A stretch of DNA of 34,730 nt, taken from assembly GCF_026319305.1 (NCBI RefSeq), contig NZ_JAPDMV010000028.1, forward strand, positions 1 through 34,730, written 5' to 3'. A model generated the notes under the pieces. It did not search any database and was not told where the DNA came from. It worked only from the letters and a program-made list of their open reading frames with translations. The stretch's first letter is position 1; each line of letters begins with the position of its first letter. Source of the stretch: Methylophaga sp. OBS4. GTDB lineage: Bacteria; Pseudomonadota; Gammaproteobacteria; Nitrosococcales; Methylophagaceae. This document shows, piece by piece, positions 26,220-33,315 of the stretch. The translations under genes and the position numbers were made by a program.

Positions 26220-27479
26220 ATGCCACAAATGAAAAAACTCACTGCCCTGACGATCCTGGCTACAGGAATGAGCAGTTTTGCCATCGCCCCTGCGGCCCAG
26301 GCTGAAGATGCATTTTTTGATGCGCTGACTGGTGGTAAAGCCAGTTTCTCAGCACGTGTGCGTTATGAATCAGTAGAACAGGATAATGCATTGAAAGATG
26401 CTGATGCGCTGACGTTACGAACCACATTGGGTTATAAAACCGGCGCTTTCCACGGTTTCAGTGGTTTTGTTGAGTTTGAGGATGTGTCTGATATCGGTTC
26501 AGCCAATTTTAACAGCACCACTAACGGCGAAGCAGATCATTCAGTAGTGGCTGATCCTGATGGTACCGAAGTCAACCAGGCTTACCTGGCTTATAACGGC
26601 TTTGATACCGAAGTAAAATTCGGCCGTCAGGAAATCACCTATCGTGATGCGCCGTTCCATCGTTTTATCGGTAACGTGTTATGGCGTCAGAACCATCAAT
26701 CATTTGACGCATTGAGCCTCAGCAATACCTCGCTGCCTGATACCAAAATCAGCTATGCCTATATCAATAAAGTTCACACGATTTTTGGTGATGACCGTGA
26801 TGCCGCCGCTGCTTTTATTGAAGATGGCGATATCGATATGGACACGCATCTGTTTAATATCCAGTACAGCGGCTTGCCAATCGGTAAGTTGGAAGGCTAT
26901 ACCTATCTGTTGGATTACACCGATGCGCCTGATGATAACGCGGCTTCCAGAGCTACTTATGGTTTACGTCTGAGTGGGGCCCAAGCGATTAGTGATGCTG
27001 CGAAAGTGCTCTATACCGCTGAATATGCCACTCAGGACGATTATGCCGATGGTGAAATGGACAGCCAGGATTATTACTTGCTGGAACTGGGCGGTAAATA
27101 CAAGAACTGGCTAGCCAAAGTGTCTTATGAAGTACAGGAAGGTGACGGGACCTTCAGCTTCAGAACGCCACTGGGTACCAACCATGCCTTCCAGGGCTGG
27201 GCTGATCAGTTCCTGAACACGCCGACACAAGGTCTGGAAGATCTGTACTTTACTGTTGCCGGTAATGTTTTTGGCGCCAAACTGGTTGCTGTTTACCATG
27301 ACTTTGAGACTGATGAAAGCAGTCTGGATGCCGGTAATGAACTCGATATTCTGTTAGAGAAAACATTCAAAGAGCATTACACCGTGGGCGTGAAATATGC
27401 CGACTACAATGCTGATAAAGAGTTTCCATCATTGGTCGATACAGAAAAATTCTGGGTTTACGGACAAGTTAAGTTCTAA
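26220..27479 (+). CDS. Outer-membrane porin, alginate-export-like fold, probable nitrate/nitrite entry channel
   Basis: 419 residues with a signal peptide (core LTALTILATGMSSFAIAP, cleavage after AQA) and a beta-barrel rich in aromatic, Asp and Gly residues, ending in VKF (C-terminal Phe insertion signal). Patterns such as ARVRYESVEQ near the start of the mature protein and FGRQEITYRDAPFHRFIGNVLWRQN resemble the alginate-export porin family. The start is ATG 26220 (AGG 7 nt upstream); an in-frame TTG at 26205 lies in the terminator T run. The position inside the nitrate cluster, the sigma-54 promoter and the ANTAR leader make an anion-uptake role likely, though the barrel itself does not show the substrate. 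Confidence 0.82.
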   Translation: MPQMKKLTALTILATGMSSFAIAPAAQAEDAFFDALTGGKASFSARVRYESVEQDNALKDADALTLRTTLGYKTGAFHGFSGFVEFEDVSDIGSANFNSTTNGEADHSVVADPDGTEVNQAYLAYNGFDTEVKFGRQEITYRDAPFHRFIGNVLWRQNHQSFDALSLSNTSLPDTKISYAYINKVHTIFGDDRDAAAAFIEDGDIDMDTHLFNIQYSGLPIGKLEGYTYLLDYTDAPDDNAASRATYGLRLSGAQAISDAAKVLYTAEYATQDDYADGEMDSQDYYLLELGGKYKNWLAKVSYEVQEGDGTFSFRTPLGTNHAFQGWADQFLNTPTQGLEDLYFTVAGNVFGAKLVAVYHDFETDESSLDAGNELDILLEKTFKEHYTVGVKYADYNADKEFPSLVDTEKFWVYGQVKF

Positions 27480-27500
27480 GCCTGCCATTTTGGCACAGAT

Positions 27501-27530
27501 AAAAAAGCCGGGCAGCGTCCCGGCTTTTTT
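27501..27530 (+). terminator. Rho-independent terminator after the porin
   Basis: AAAAAAGCCGGG-CAGCGT-CCCGGCTTTTTT: a perfect stem of six GC-rich pairs extended by A/T pairs, with a T6 tail, 21 bp after the stop codon. It closes the porin as a single-gene unit. Confidence 0.93.
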
Positions 27531-27556
27531 ATGCCTGTCGGTAAATAATTCTATCT

Positions 27557-27671
27557 TGCACCACAATTGTTCAGCTTGCAGATTACTAAGCCCATTTTGT
27601 AGCAAACCAACAAGGCTTGTTTTTCTTATGTAATTGAAAATTATAAATAAAATACTTGGCACAGCTTATGC
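27557..27671 (+). promoter_or_regulatory. Sigma-54 promoter and NtrC site of the regulator operon
   Basis: TGGCACAGCTTATGC at 27657-27671 has the invariant GG and GC at the right spacing (one departure, ATGC for TTGC). The NtrC-like site TGCACCACAATTGTTCA (27557-27573) matches 12 of 14 consensus positions and centres about 118 bp before the predicted start (about 27683). The 27-nt leader has no attenuator. Confidence 0.82.
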
Positions 27672-27709
27672 AGAATTCAATAGGCAATCAACCATGGAGG
27701 AGCAGCGTT

Positions 27710-27823
27710 ATGGGTTATCTAATCGATTTAATGTATCTGCTGAAAGAGTTGGTGAAGTTAGTGTTTATGGTCATGATTTCACCATTGGGCATCATGGCCG
27801 GTTTTCTAATTGCCTGGGAATAG
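27710..27823 (+). CDS. 37-residue membrane peptide, first gene of the NIT-ANTAR operon
   Basis: A short frame with a strong Shine-Dalgarno GGAGGAG (27697-27703) 6 nt before its ATG, starting 27 nt after the predicted transcription start. The sequence begins MGYLIDLMYLLKELVKLVFM and continues VMISPLGIMAGFLIAWE: almost entirely hydrophobic, with two lysines and two glutamates, so one long or two short membrane segments. It ends 38 bp before the NIT sensor gene. I know no family for it. Placement ahead of a membrane-anchored sensor suggests a role in assembling or tuning that sensor (inference). It could also be a translated leader that affects expression of the next gene. Confidence 0.7.
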   Translation: MGYLIDLMYLLKELVKLVFMVMISPLGIMAGFLIAWE

Positions 27824-27861
27824 GGTTTCAGGCTCATCTCATTGTTCATTGGAGAACAAAG

Positions 27862-28725
27862 ATGTATCCGATGTTTATTAGTGCTATGACGGTGACCTTG
27901 TTGGTATATGCCGGTATTCGGTTTGCAACCGTCAAGCGCGAAGCGAAAAGTCATATTCAAAAAGGAATCATACTGACAGTTCACCTCAAACGTCTGATTG
28001 ACAACTGTCAGAAACATCGCGGCACCAGCAACGCGATCAATCAGGGTAACAGCAAACTGAAACCGCAACTGGTGAGCTTACAAGCCGATATCGACAGGCT
28101 GGTCACCAGTAGTGACAGCAGTGTTCTACACCGCTTCCCGCAGTGGGAATCCTTTATGGAACACTGGCCGCGCTTGAAGAAACATGTGCTGGAAGGCAAT
28201 CTGGAATCACGTAATATTGTCCGTCAGCACAGCTTGATGATAGACGGGCAATTGTCGTTGCTTGATGATGTGATGCGTTATCACAATTTGCACAAAATGA
28301 TGCTGGATCGCTGTACCCGGGTTTCGGAAATCTGTCTGGACACATTGCGGGTTGCCGAAACCGTCGGACAGATGCGGGCTGTCGGTTCTGGCATCTGTGC
28401 CCGCGGCCAATGCGAAGGTTCCGATAGAATCGTCCTCGATTTTTTACGAATATCTGTGCAAAGCACGACCGATGAGTTATTGAAAGAAATCAATGCAATC
28501 AATAACAACACCTTGCATCAAAATCTGCTGACGACTTCCGCAGCTATCAAGGACAGTGTCGGCAAACTGATGACCATGGTAGAAAAACAAGTGCTGCAAG
28601 AGGGCAAATTGCAAGTTGATTCCAATGATTTCTTCGATGCTTCGACCAGCGCTATTGATGAAATGCTGAAAGTGTTTGGCATTATTATTCATTATGCTTC
28701 GCAACAACACATCCGAATGATATGA
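27862..28725 (+). CDS. Membrane-anchored NIT-domain nitrate/nitrite sensor
   Basis: 287 residues from ATG 27862 (GGAG 7 nt upstream). One N-terminal TM helix (about 5-21, FISAMTVTLLVYAGIRF) is followed by Lys/Arg, so the rest is predicted cytoplasmic. The remainder is an all-helical NIT domain: LKRLIDNCQKHRGTSNAINQ with the (E/H)RG-x-S signature at 52-56, the central VAETVGQMRAVGSGICARG, and the C-terminal DFFDASTSAIDEMLKVF. In NasR the NIT domain binds nitrate or nitrite and is fused to ANTAR. Here no ANTAR follows in the same chain; instead the next gene, overlapping by 4 bp, encodes it. The frame is open further upstream to 27634 but that is before the promoter. Probably the signal-receiving half of a split NasR. 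Confidence 0.82.
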   Translation: MYPMFISAMTVTLLVYAGIRFATVKREAKSHIQKGIILTVHLKRLIDNCQKHRGTSNAINQGNSKLKPQLVSLQADIDRLVTSSDSSVLHRFPQWESFMEHWPRLKKHVLEGNLESRNIVRQHSLMIDGQLSLLDDVMRYHNLHKMMLDRCTRVSEICLDTLRVAETVGQMRAVGSGICARGQCEGSDRIVLDFLRISVQSTTDELLKEINAINNNTLHQNLLTTSAAIKDSVGKLMTMVEKQVLQEGKLQVDSNDFFDASTSAIDEMLKVFGIIIHYASQQHIRMI

Positions 28726-29342
28726 GCGACGCCGCTATGAGTTCTTCAACTGTGATTAATACCATTGTGATCAGCGAGCAGCCGCAAACGGCCGCTAAAT
28801 TAAAGGCTGTACTGAACGATAGCGACTATAAAGTGATTTTTGAAGGCAGCAACCTGCAACAATTACTGACATTAAAATGGCGTGTGGAACCGGAATTGAT
28901 CATTGCGGTAATGGAAACCAGTGACAGCCAGGTTCTGAGCAAATTCAAAGTGATCAATGAACAGTTCCCGCTGCCTATTGTTATCTTCACTCATGATGAT
29001 CGCGATGATGCCATTGAGCAGGCTATCGAAGCGGGCGTCAGTGCCTATATTGTTGACGGCTTTCGTGAAGATCGCGTTCAACCTATTCTGCGTACGGCCA
29101 TGGCCCGTTTTCGGCAATACCGGTCAATGCAGAAACAGCTTCAGGAACTGCGTACATCACTTGCTGACCGCAAGATCATCGATCGGGCAAAAGGATTGAT
29201 CATGCAACAACGGCAGTGCAGTGAAGATGAGGCTTACCGCCTGCTCAGAACCTCAGCGATGAACCAGAATATGCGTCTGGCAGCCCTGGCACAGAATATT
29301 CTGGCCACAGCCGACTTACTGGAACCCCGAAAAACCGTCTGA
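28722..29342 (+). CDS. nasT: NasT-like ANTAR antiterminator with degenerate receiver domain
   Basis: 206 residues. The N-terminal part (about 10-130) is a receiver-like fold resembling NasT (PIVIFTHDDRDDAIEQ, AGVSAYIVDGF), but the position of the usual phosphoacceptor Asp appears to be Val63 (PELIIAVMETSD), so it is probably not phosphorylated. The C-terminal ANTAR RNA-binding domain (about 140-197) is textbook: LADRKIIDRAKGLIMQQ, then CSEDEAYRLLRTSAMNQN. ANTAR proteins bind paired hexaloop RNA hairpins to block transcription termination. Its start overlaps the stop of the NIT gene (ATGA), implying coupled 1:1 synthesis. The partner in known NasT systems is NasS, an NrtA-like protein; here it should be the NIT protein. 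Targets: the leaders at 26109 and 29508. Confidence 0.92.
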   Translation: MSDAAMSSSTVINTIVISEQPQTAAKLKAVLNDSDYKVIFEGSNLQQLLTLKWRVEPELIIAVMETSDSQVLSKFKVINEQFPLPIVIFTHDDRDDAIEQAIEAGVSAYIVDGFREDRVQPILRTAMARFRQYRSMQKQLQELRTSLADRKIIDRAKGLIMQQRQCSEDEAYRLLRTSAMNQNMRLAALAQNILATADLLEPRKTV

Positions 29343-29359
29343 TCAATCTTGGTTTATAT

Positions 29360-29496
29360 TGCACAGAAAGAGTGCAGTCTGAGCGGCTGCGAGCTAAAGG
29401 TGTACACGCTGTCAGCATAAATTTAATTGATTTATTTTTTAACTGTATGATTTGTAGGTAAAAAGTATTTAAGTATTTTGTTGGCATATTATCTGC
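29360..29496 (+). promoter_or_regulatory. Sigma-54 promoter and NtrC site of the nitrate importer operon
   Basis: TGGCATATTATCTGC at 29482-29496 keeps GG and GC at the sigma-54 spacing (CTGC for TTGC). TGCACAGAAAGAGTGCA (29360-29376) is a GCAC-N7-GTGC palindrome of NtrC type centred about 140 bp upstream of the predicted start (about 29508). Confidence 0.82.
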
Positions 29497-29507
29497 TAAC
29501 TATACGC

Positions 29508-29608
29508 TGAGTTATCACCCAATGGCGGGTGCAAAAAAGTAATTCATTTTTTATTCGGATAAAGACGTCCTTATTAAGCGAGAGCTTGATGAGCGCGTCT
29601 TTTTTTTT
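29508..29608 (+). ncRNA. ANTAR-type attenuator leader upstream of nrtA
   Basis: Hairpin P1 CACCC-AATGGC-GGGTG (29517-29532), a hexaloop with A1 and G4. Hairpin P2 GGAT-AAAGAC-GTCC (29557-29570), a hexaloop with A1 and G4 and a U.G closing pair. Terminator: from AAAGACG at 29561 an almost continuous stem of about 19 pairs (one mismatch, several G.U) to CGTCTTT, with loop GAGA and a T run ending at 29608. The P2 3' half is part of the terminator 5' strand, so the structures exclude each other. The layout matches the porin leader although the sequences differ, which argues for function. The nrtA ATG is 22 nt downstream. Confidence 0.82.
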
Positions 29609-29630
29609 GGCAAAAATTTGGGAGTAGATA

Positions 29631-31034
29631 ATGCAACATAACGCTTTATTAACGACGCGCCGCAAGATTATCAAAACACTGGCTGCTGCCAGTCTGGTGT
29701 TGGGAAGCGGTCTTATGCCGGTCAGTGTGCTACAGGCCGCTCCGGGCGAAATAGAAAAGCCCGAGTTGAAGTTTGGTTTTATCAAACTGACGGATATGGC
29801 GCCGCTCGCGATTGCATATGAAAAATTCTTTTTTGAAGATGAAGGCCTGTACGTTTCGTTAGAAGCCCAGGCCAACTGGAAAGTACTGCTGGATGGGGTT
29901 GTCGACGGTAAGCTGGACGGCGCGCATATGCTGGCAGGTCAGCCACTGGGGGCCACCATTGGGTTTGGTACCAAGGCGGATATTATCACTGCTTTCAGCA
30001 TGGATCTGAATGGTAACGCCATTACCGTTTCCAATGATGTCTGGGAACAGATGAAACCGAATATACCGGTAGGGGAAGACGGTGAACTGCAGCATCCTAT
30101 CAGTGCTGAGGCACTGAAACCGGTTGTCGATTCCTATAATGCGCAAGGTAAGCCTTTCAATATGGGCATGGTGTTTCCGGTTTCCACCCATAACTATGAA
30201 CTCCGTTACTGGTTGGCAGCCGGTGGTATCAACCCCGGTTATTACGCCCCGCACAAAGGTGACACCTCAGGCACCATCAAGGCTGATGCCCTGCTGTCCG
30301 TAACACCGCCGCCACAAATGCCTTCCACCATGGAAGCAGGCACTATCTATGGTTACTGCGTCGGCGAACCCTGGAACCAACAAGCCGTATTTAAGGGCAT
30401 CGGTGTTCCGGTGATTACCGATTACGAGATCTGGAAAAACAATCCGGAAAAAGTGTTCGGGGTCAGTAAAGAATGGGCTGACAAATATCCCAATACCCAT
30501 ATTGCCGTTGTGAAAGCACTGATTCGTGCTGCTGCCTGGTTGGATGAAAACAATAATGCCAACCGTCCGGAAGCGGTAAAAATCCTGTCTCAAAGCAACT
30601 ACGTGGGTGCTGACTATGAGGTGATTGCCAACAGCATGACCGGTACTTTCGAATATGAGAAAGGTGACAAGCGTGCGGTGCCTGACTTCAACGTGTTCTT
30701 CCGTTATAACGCGACTTACCCATACTACAGCGACGCTATCTGGTACCTATCGCAAATGCGTCGTTGGGGGCAGATTGCCGAGCCTAAAGCGGACAGCTGG
30801 TATATGGATATCGCCAAAAAGGTCTATCGCCCCGATATCTATGCTATCGCAGCGAAAGAACTAATCGAAGAAGGCAAGCTGGATGCTGCCGCTTTTCCTG
30901 ACTTTGACTCCGAAACCGGTTTCAAAGCACCTCAAACCGAGTTTATCGACAACATTACCTTTGACGGTACTCAGCCTAATGCCTATCTGGAGCAATTCCC
31001 GATTGGCCTGAAAGGTGATGAGGTTGTTGAGTAA
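29631..31034 (+). CDS. nrtA: Nitrate ABC transporter substrate-binding protein (NrtA/CmpA family)
   Basis: 467 residues. The N-terminus [19 protein letters not shown] has twin arginines and a hydrophobic core, so Tat export is likely (cleavage near LQA). The mature part fits the NrtA/CmpA oxyanion-binding family: [22 protein letters not shown], then [21 protein letters not shown], the periplasmic-binding core [13 protein letters not shown], and [24 protein letters not shown]. No lipobox Cys. The Shine-Dalgarno GGGAG lies 8 nt before the ATG. First gene of nrtA-nrtB-nrtD. The presence of an export signal distinguishes it from the cytoplasmic sensor NasS. Confidence 0.93.
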   Translation: MQHNALLTTRRKIIKTLAAASLVLGSGLMPVSVLQAAPGEIEKPELKFGFIKLTDMAPLAIAYEKFFFEDEGLYVSLEAQANWKVLLDGVVDGKLDGAHMLAGQPLGATIGFGTKADIITAFSMDLNGNAITVSNDVWEQMKPNIPVGEDGELQHPISAEALKPVVDSYNAQGKPFNMGMVFPVSTHNYELRYWLAAGGINPGYYAPHKGDTSGTIKADALLSVTPPPQMPSTMEAGTIYGYCVGEPWNQQAVFKGIGVPVITDYEIWKNNPEKVFGVSKEWADKYPNTHIAVVKALIRAAAWLDENNNANRPEAVKILSQSNYVGADYEVIANSMTGTFEYEKGDKRAVPDFNVFFRYNATYPYYSDAIWYLSQMRRWGQIAEPKADSWYMDIAKKVYRPDIYAIAAKELIEEGKLDAAAFPDFDSETGFKAPQTEFIDNITFDGTQPNAYLEQFPIGLKGDEVVE

Positions 31035-31054
31035 TACCCAGAAACAACGTAGTT

Positions 31055-31080
31055 CAGGCTGCCTGCACGCAGGCAGCCTG
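31055..31080 (+). other. Intercistronic hairpin between nrtA and nrtB
   Basis: CAGGCTGCCTGC-AC-GCAGGCAGCCTG is a perfect 12-bp inverted repeat without a T run. As in other ABC operons, such a hairpin probably stabilises the binding-protein mRNA or partly ends transcription, giving more NrtA than permease. Confidence 0.75.
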
Positions 31081-31111
31081 ATTGTTTCGACCCAATATAT
31101 AAAGAGTGAAA

Positions 31112-32134
31112 ATGAAAGATAAACTGATTTATTTTCTGGAATTGACCGGCTTTAGCTGGTTTATACCGCTGGTGAAACTGGCCAGTGGTGAATCTCCGAA
31201 ACATCAATTGCAGGATCTGGCCAAAATGGTCGGGGTGCCGCTATTTGCCATTGTGGTGTTTTTGATGTTCTGGCATATGGGAGCCGCTAAAATCGTCACC
31301 AGTCTCGGTCAGGTGCCTGGCCCGGTCCAAGTGTGGGAACAAGCCAATGTGCTCGTTAAGGAACATTATGAAGAACGCGAACGCGAGCAAGGATTTATCG
31401 AGCGCCAGGAAAAACGCAACGCGGCCAAGCTGGAAAAAGATCCCGATGCAGAAGTGACCATCCGTCCCTACACCGGCAAAGAAACCTTTTTCGACCAGAT
31501 TCTGACCAGTCTGGAAACGGTGTTTGTGGGCTTTCTACTGGCCAGTCTGATTGCCATTCCCATCGGTATTATCAGCGGCTTGAGCAATACCTTGTATTCG
31601 GCAATTAATCCGCTGATTCAGGTTTTCAAACCGGTTTCGCCCTTGGCGTGGCTGCCGATTGTGACGATGGTGGTCAGTGCGTTGTATGTGTCGCAGGATC
31701 CGATGTTTGCGAAATCATTTATTACTTCGGCCATTACCGTGATGTTGTGCTCCTTGTGGCCTACTTTGATTAATACCGCCGTCGGTGTTTCGTCGATTGA
31801 CAAGGACTTGATCAATGTCGGTCGTGTATTGCGGCTTAATTACATCACCACGGTGTACAAAATTGTGGTTCCTGCTTCGATTCCGATGATTTTCACAGGT
31901 TTGAGAATTTCGCTGGGTATTGGCTGGATGGTGTTGATCGCGGCAGAAATGCTGGCACAGAGCCCGGGACTGGGCAAGTTTGTCTGGGATGAGTTCCAGA
32001 ACGGTAGCTCCAGCTCCTTGAGCCGCATTATGGTCGCCGTGCTGACCATCGGCATCATCGGCTTTATTCTGGATCGCATCACGCTGACCTTCCAGAAATT
32101 CTTCTCTTACGATAAAAACGCGATTATTCGCTAG
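31112..32134 (+). CDS. nrtB: Nitrate ABC transporter permease
   Basis: 340 residues from ATG 31112 (AAGAG upstream; a GTG two codons earlier is the alternative). An N-terminal helix lies near residues 38-58, then a charged stretch (YEEREREQGFIERQEKR) about 90-120, and five helices in the BPD-type permease domain. The coupling (EAA) loop is DKDLINVGRVLRLNYITTVYKI followed by VVPASIPMIFTGLRISLGIGW, the motif of NrtB/SsuC/TauC permeases (long stretch split here). The charged periplasmic or cytoplasmic insert after the first helix is typical of NrtB-like proteins of this type. Next to the ATPase with an 8-bp gap. Confidence 0.92.
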   Translation: MKDKLIYFLELTGFSWFIPLVKLASGESPKHQLQDLAKMVGVPLFAIVVFLMFWHMGAAKIVTSLGQVPGPVQVWEQANVLVKEHYEEREREQGFIERQEKRNAAKLEKDPDAEVTIRPYTGKETFFDQILTSLETVFVGFLLASLIAIPIGIISGLSNTLYSAINPLIQVFKPVSPLAWLPIVTMVVSALYVSQDPMFAKSFITSAITVMLCSLWPTLINTAVGVSSIDKDLINVGRVLRLNYITTVYKIVVPASIPMIFTGLRISLGIGWMVLIAAEMLAQSPGLGKFVWDEFQNGSSSSLSRIMVAVLTIGIIGFILDRITLTFQKFFSYDKNAIIR

Positions 32135-32142
32135 GACATATC

Positions 32143-33000
32143 ATGGATAAATATCTCAACATTGACCACGTCAGTATTGAATTTCCCACGCCCAACGGCC
32201 CGTTCAAGGCGCTGGATAATATCAACCTGAAAATTAATAAAGGTGAATTTGTCAGCATTATCGGCCACTCGGGTTGCGGTAAATCAACAGTGATGAATAT
32301 CGTCGGTGGTTTGTATCAGGCTACCGAAGGCGGTGTGGTGCTGGAAGGGCGTGAGGTGAATGACCCCGGTCCGGATCGCGCCATTGTGTTCCAGAATCAT
32401 TCCCTGTTTCCGTGGCTGACCTGTTATCAGAACGTTGAACTGGCGGTGAAGTCGGTATTCGGCAAAACCCGCAGCAAAAAAGAAAGGAAAGACTGGATTG
32501 ATCACAATCTGGAACTGGTGCATATGAGCCATGCCAAACATAAACTGCCATCGGAGATTTCGGGTGGTATGAAACAGCGTATCGGTATTGCTCGGGCTTT
32601 ATCCATGGAACCCAAAGTGTTGCTGATGGATGAACCGTTCGGTGCGCTGGATGCTCTGACCAGAGCCCATCTGCAGGATTCCTTGATGGAGATCCAGGCT
32701 GAACTCAATAACACGGTGATGATGATTACTCACGATGTCGATGAAGCGGTGTTACTGTCTGACAAGATTGTGATGATGACCAATGGGCCGGAAGCGACTA
32801 TTGGCGAAGTCTTGGATGTCAAACTCGCCAGACCCCGCAAGCGACTCGATCTTGCCAGTGATACGGATTACAACCACTATCGCTCCGAAGTCATCCATTT
32901 CCTCCATGAGCGGCATGCCAAAAAATTGCCCAGGAGTCTGCCGGACTTAGGTGCTCGTAGCGAGAGACAGTCCGGTTTGACTGCAGTAGGACAGTCCTAG
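32143..33000 (+). CDS. nrtD: Nitrate ABC transporter ATPase
   Basis: 285 residues. Walker A GHSGCGKST (41-49), Q-loop FQNHSLFPWLT, signature SGGMKQRIGIARAL, Walker B VLLMDEPFGALDALT and the switch His in ITHDVDEAVLLSDKIVMM are all intact. It belongs to the NrtD/SsuB/TauB type and powers the permease above. The fused regulatory ATPase NrtC of cyanobacteria is absent, so one ATPase probably works as a homodimer. AGGA lies 6 nt before the ATG. Confidence 0.94.
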   Translation: MDKYLNIDHVSIEFPTPNGPFKALDNINLKINKGEFVSIIGHSGCGKSTVMNIVGGLYQATEGGVVLEGREVNDPGPDRAIVFQNHSLFPWLTCYQNVELAVKSVFGKTRSKKERKDWIDHNLELVHMSHAKHKLPSEISGGMKQRIGIARALSMEPKVLLMDEPFGALDALTRAHLQDSLMEIQAELNNTVMMITHDVDEAVLLSDKIVMMTNGPEATIGEVLDVKLARPRKRLDLASDTDYNHYRSEVIHFLHERHAKKLPRSLPDLGARSERQSGLTAVGQS

Positions 33001-33064
33001 CTGTTTAGTCCCCTCCAGTGATGGTTTACTGAGAGTCCACTGATAGTGAACTGACACTGTTTCG

Positions 33065-33113
33065 GCTGACCATGTGCTTGTTTGACAGGCACATGATTCA
33101 GTCTGTTTTTTTT
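33065..33113 (+). terminator. Terminator after the nitrate importer operon
   Basis: An imperfect hairpin, CTGACCATGTGC pairing with GCACATGATTCAG around an 11-nt loop, followed by TCTG and T8. It ends the importer transcript. Confidence 0.8.
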
Positions 33114-33162
33114 GGTTGTAATATACCGTGGACAAAGTGGACTTGCTGCAGTGACAGATTAT

Positions 33163-33315
33163 ATGCAACGAGCAATGATGCGGCCGGTAACCTTGATAAC
33201 TTACATGAACCGGTATTATGCCCAGCGGCGGGATGGCGGAGTACAAGCGGATGTTGAACAGACTTTTAATGCGATACGGCTATATGTCGACTGTGACTGT
33301 ATCTGGGTGCATTAA
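33163..33315 (+). CDS. Possible small protein overlapping the EAL gene start
   Basis: The frame from ATG 33163 (MQRAMMRPVTLITYMNRYYA, then QRRDGGVQADVEQTFNAIRL) runs 50 residues to TAA 33315. A GTG at 33151 is an alternative start. No clear Shine-Dalgarno. The amino-acid composition looks protein-like, and the frame overlaps the first codons of the EAL gene, allowing translational coupling. No family recognised; it may be a chance frame. Confidence 0.3.
   Translation: MQRAMMRPVTLITYMNRYYAQRRDGGVQADVEQTFNAIRLYVDCDCIWVH

Noticed and set aside
27634-27861. Upstream extension of the NIT gene by 76 residues
   Set aside because: It begins before the predicted sigma-54 transcription start, overlaps the better supported 37-residue peptide in another frame, and has no domain similarity; ATG 27862 has a good ribosome site.
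29631-31034. The NrtA-like protein as a NasS sensor for the ANTAR protein
   Set aside because: It has a twin-arginine export signal and is followed by permease and ATPase genes, whereas NasS is cytoplasmic.
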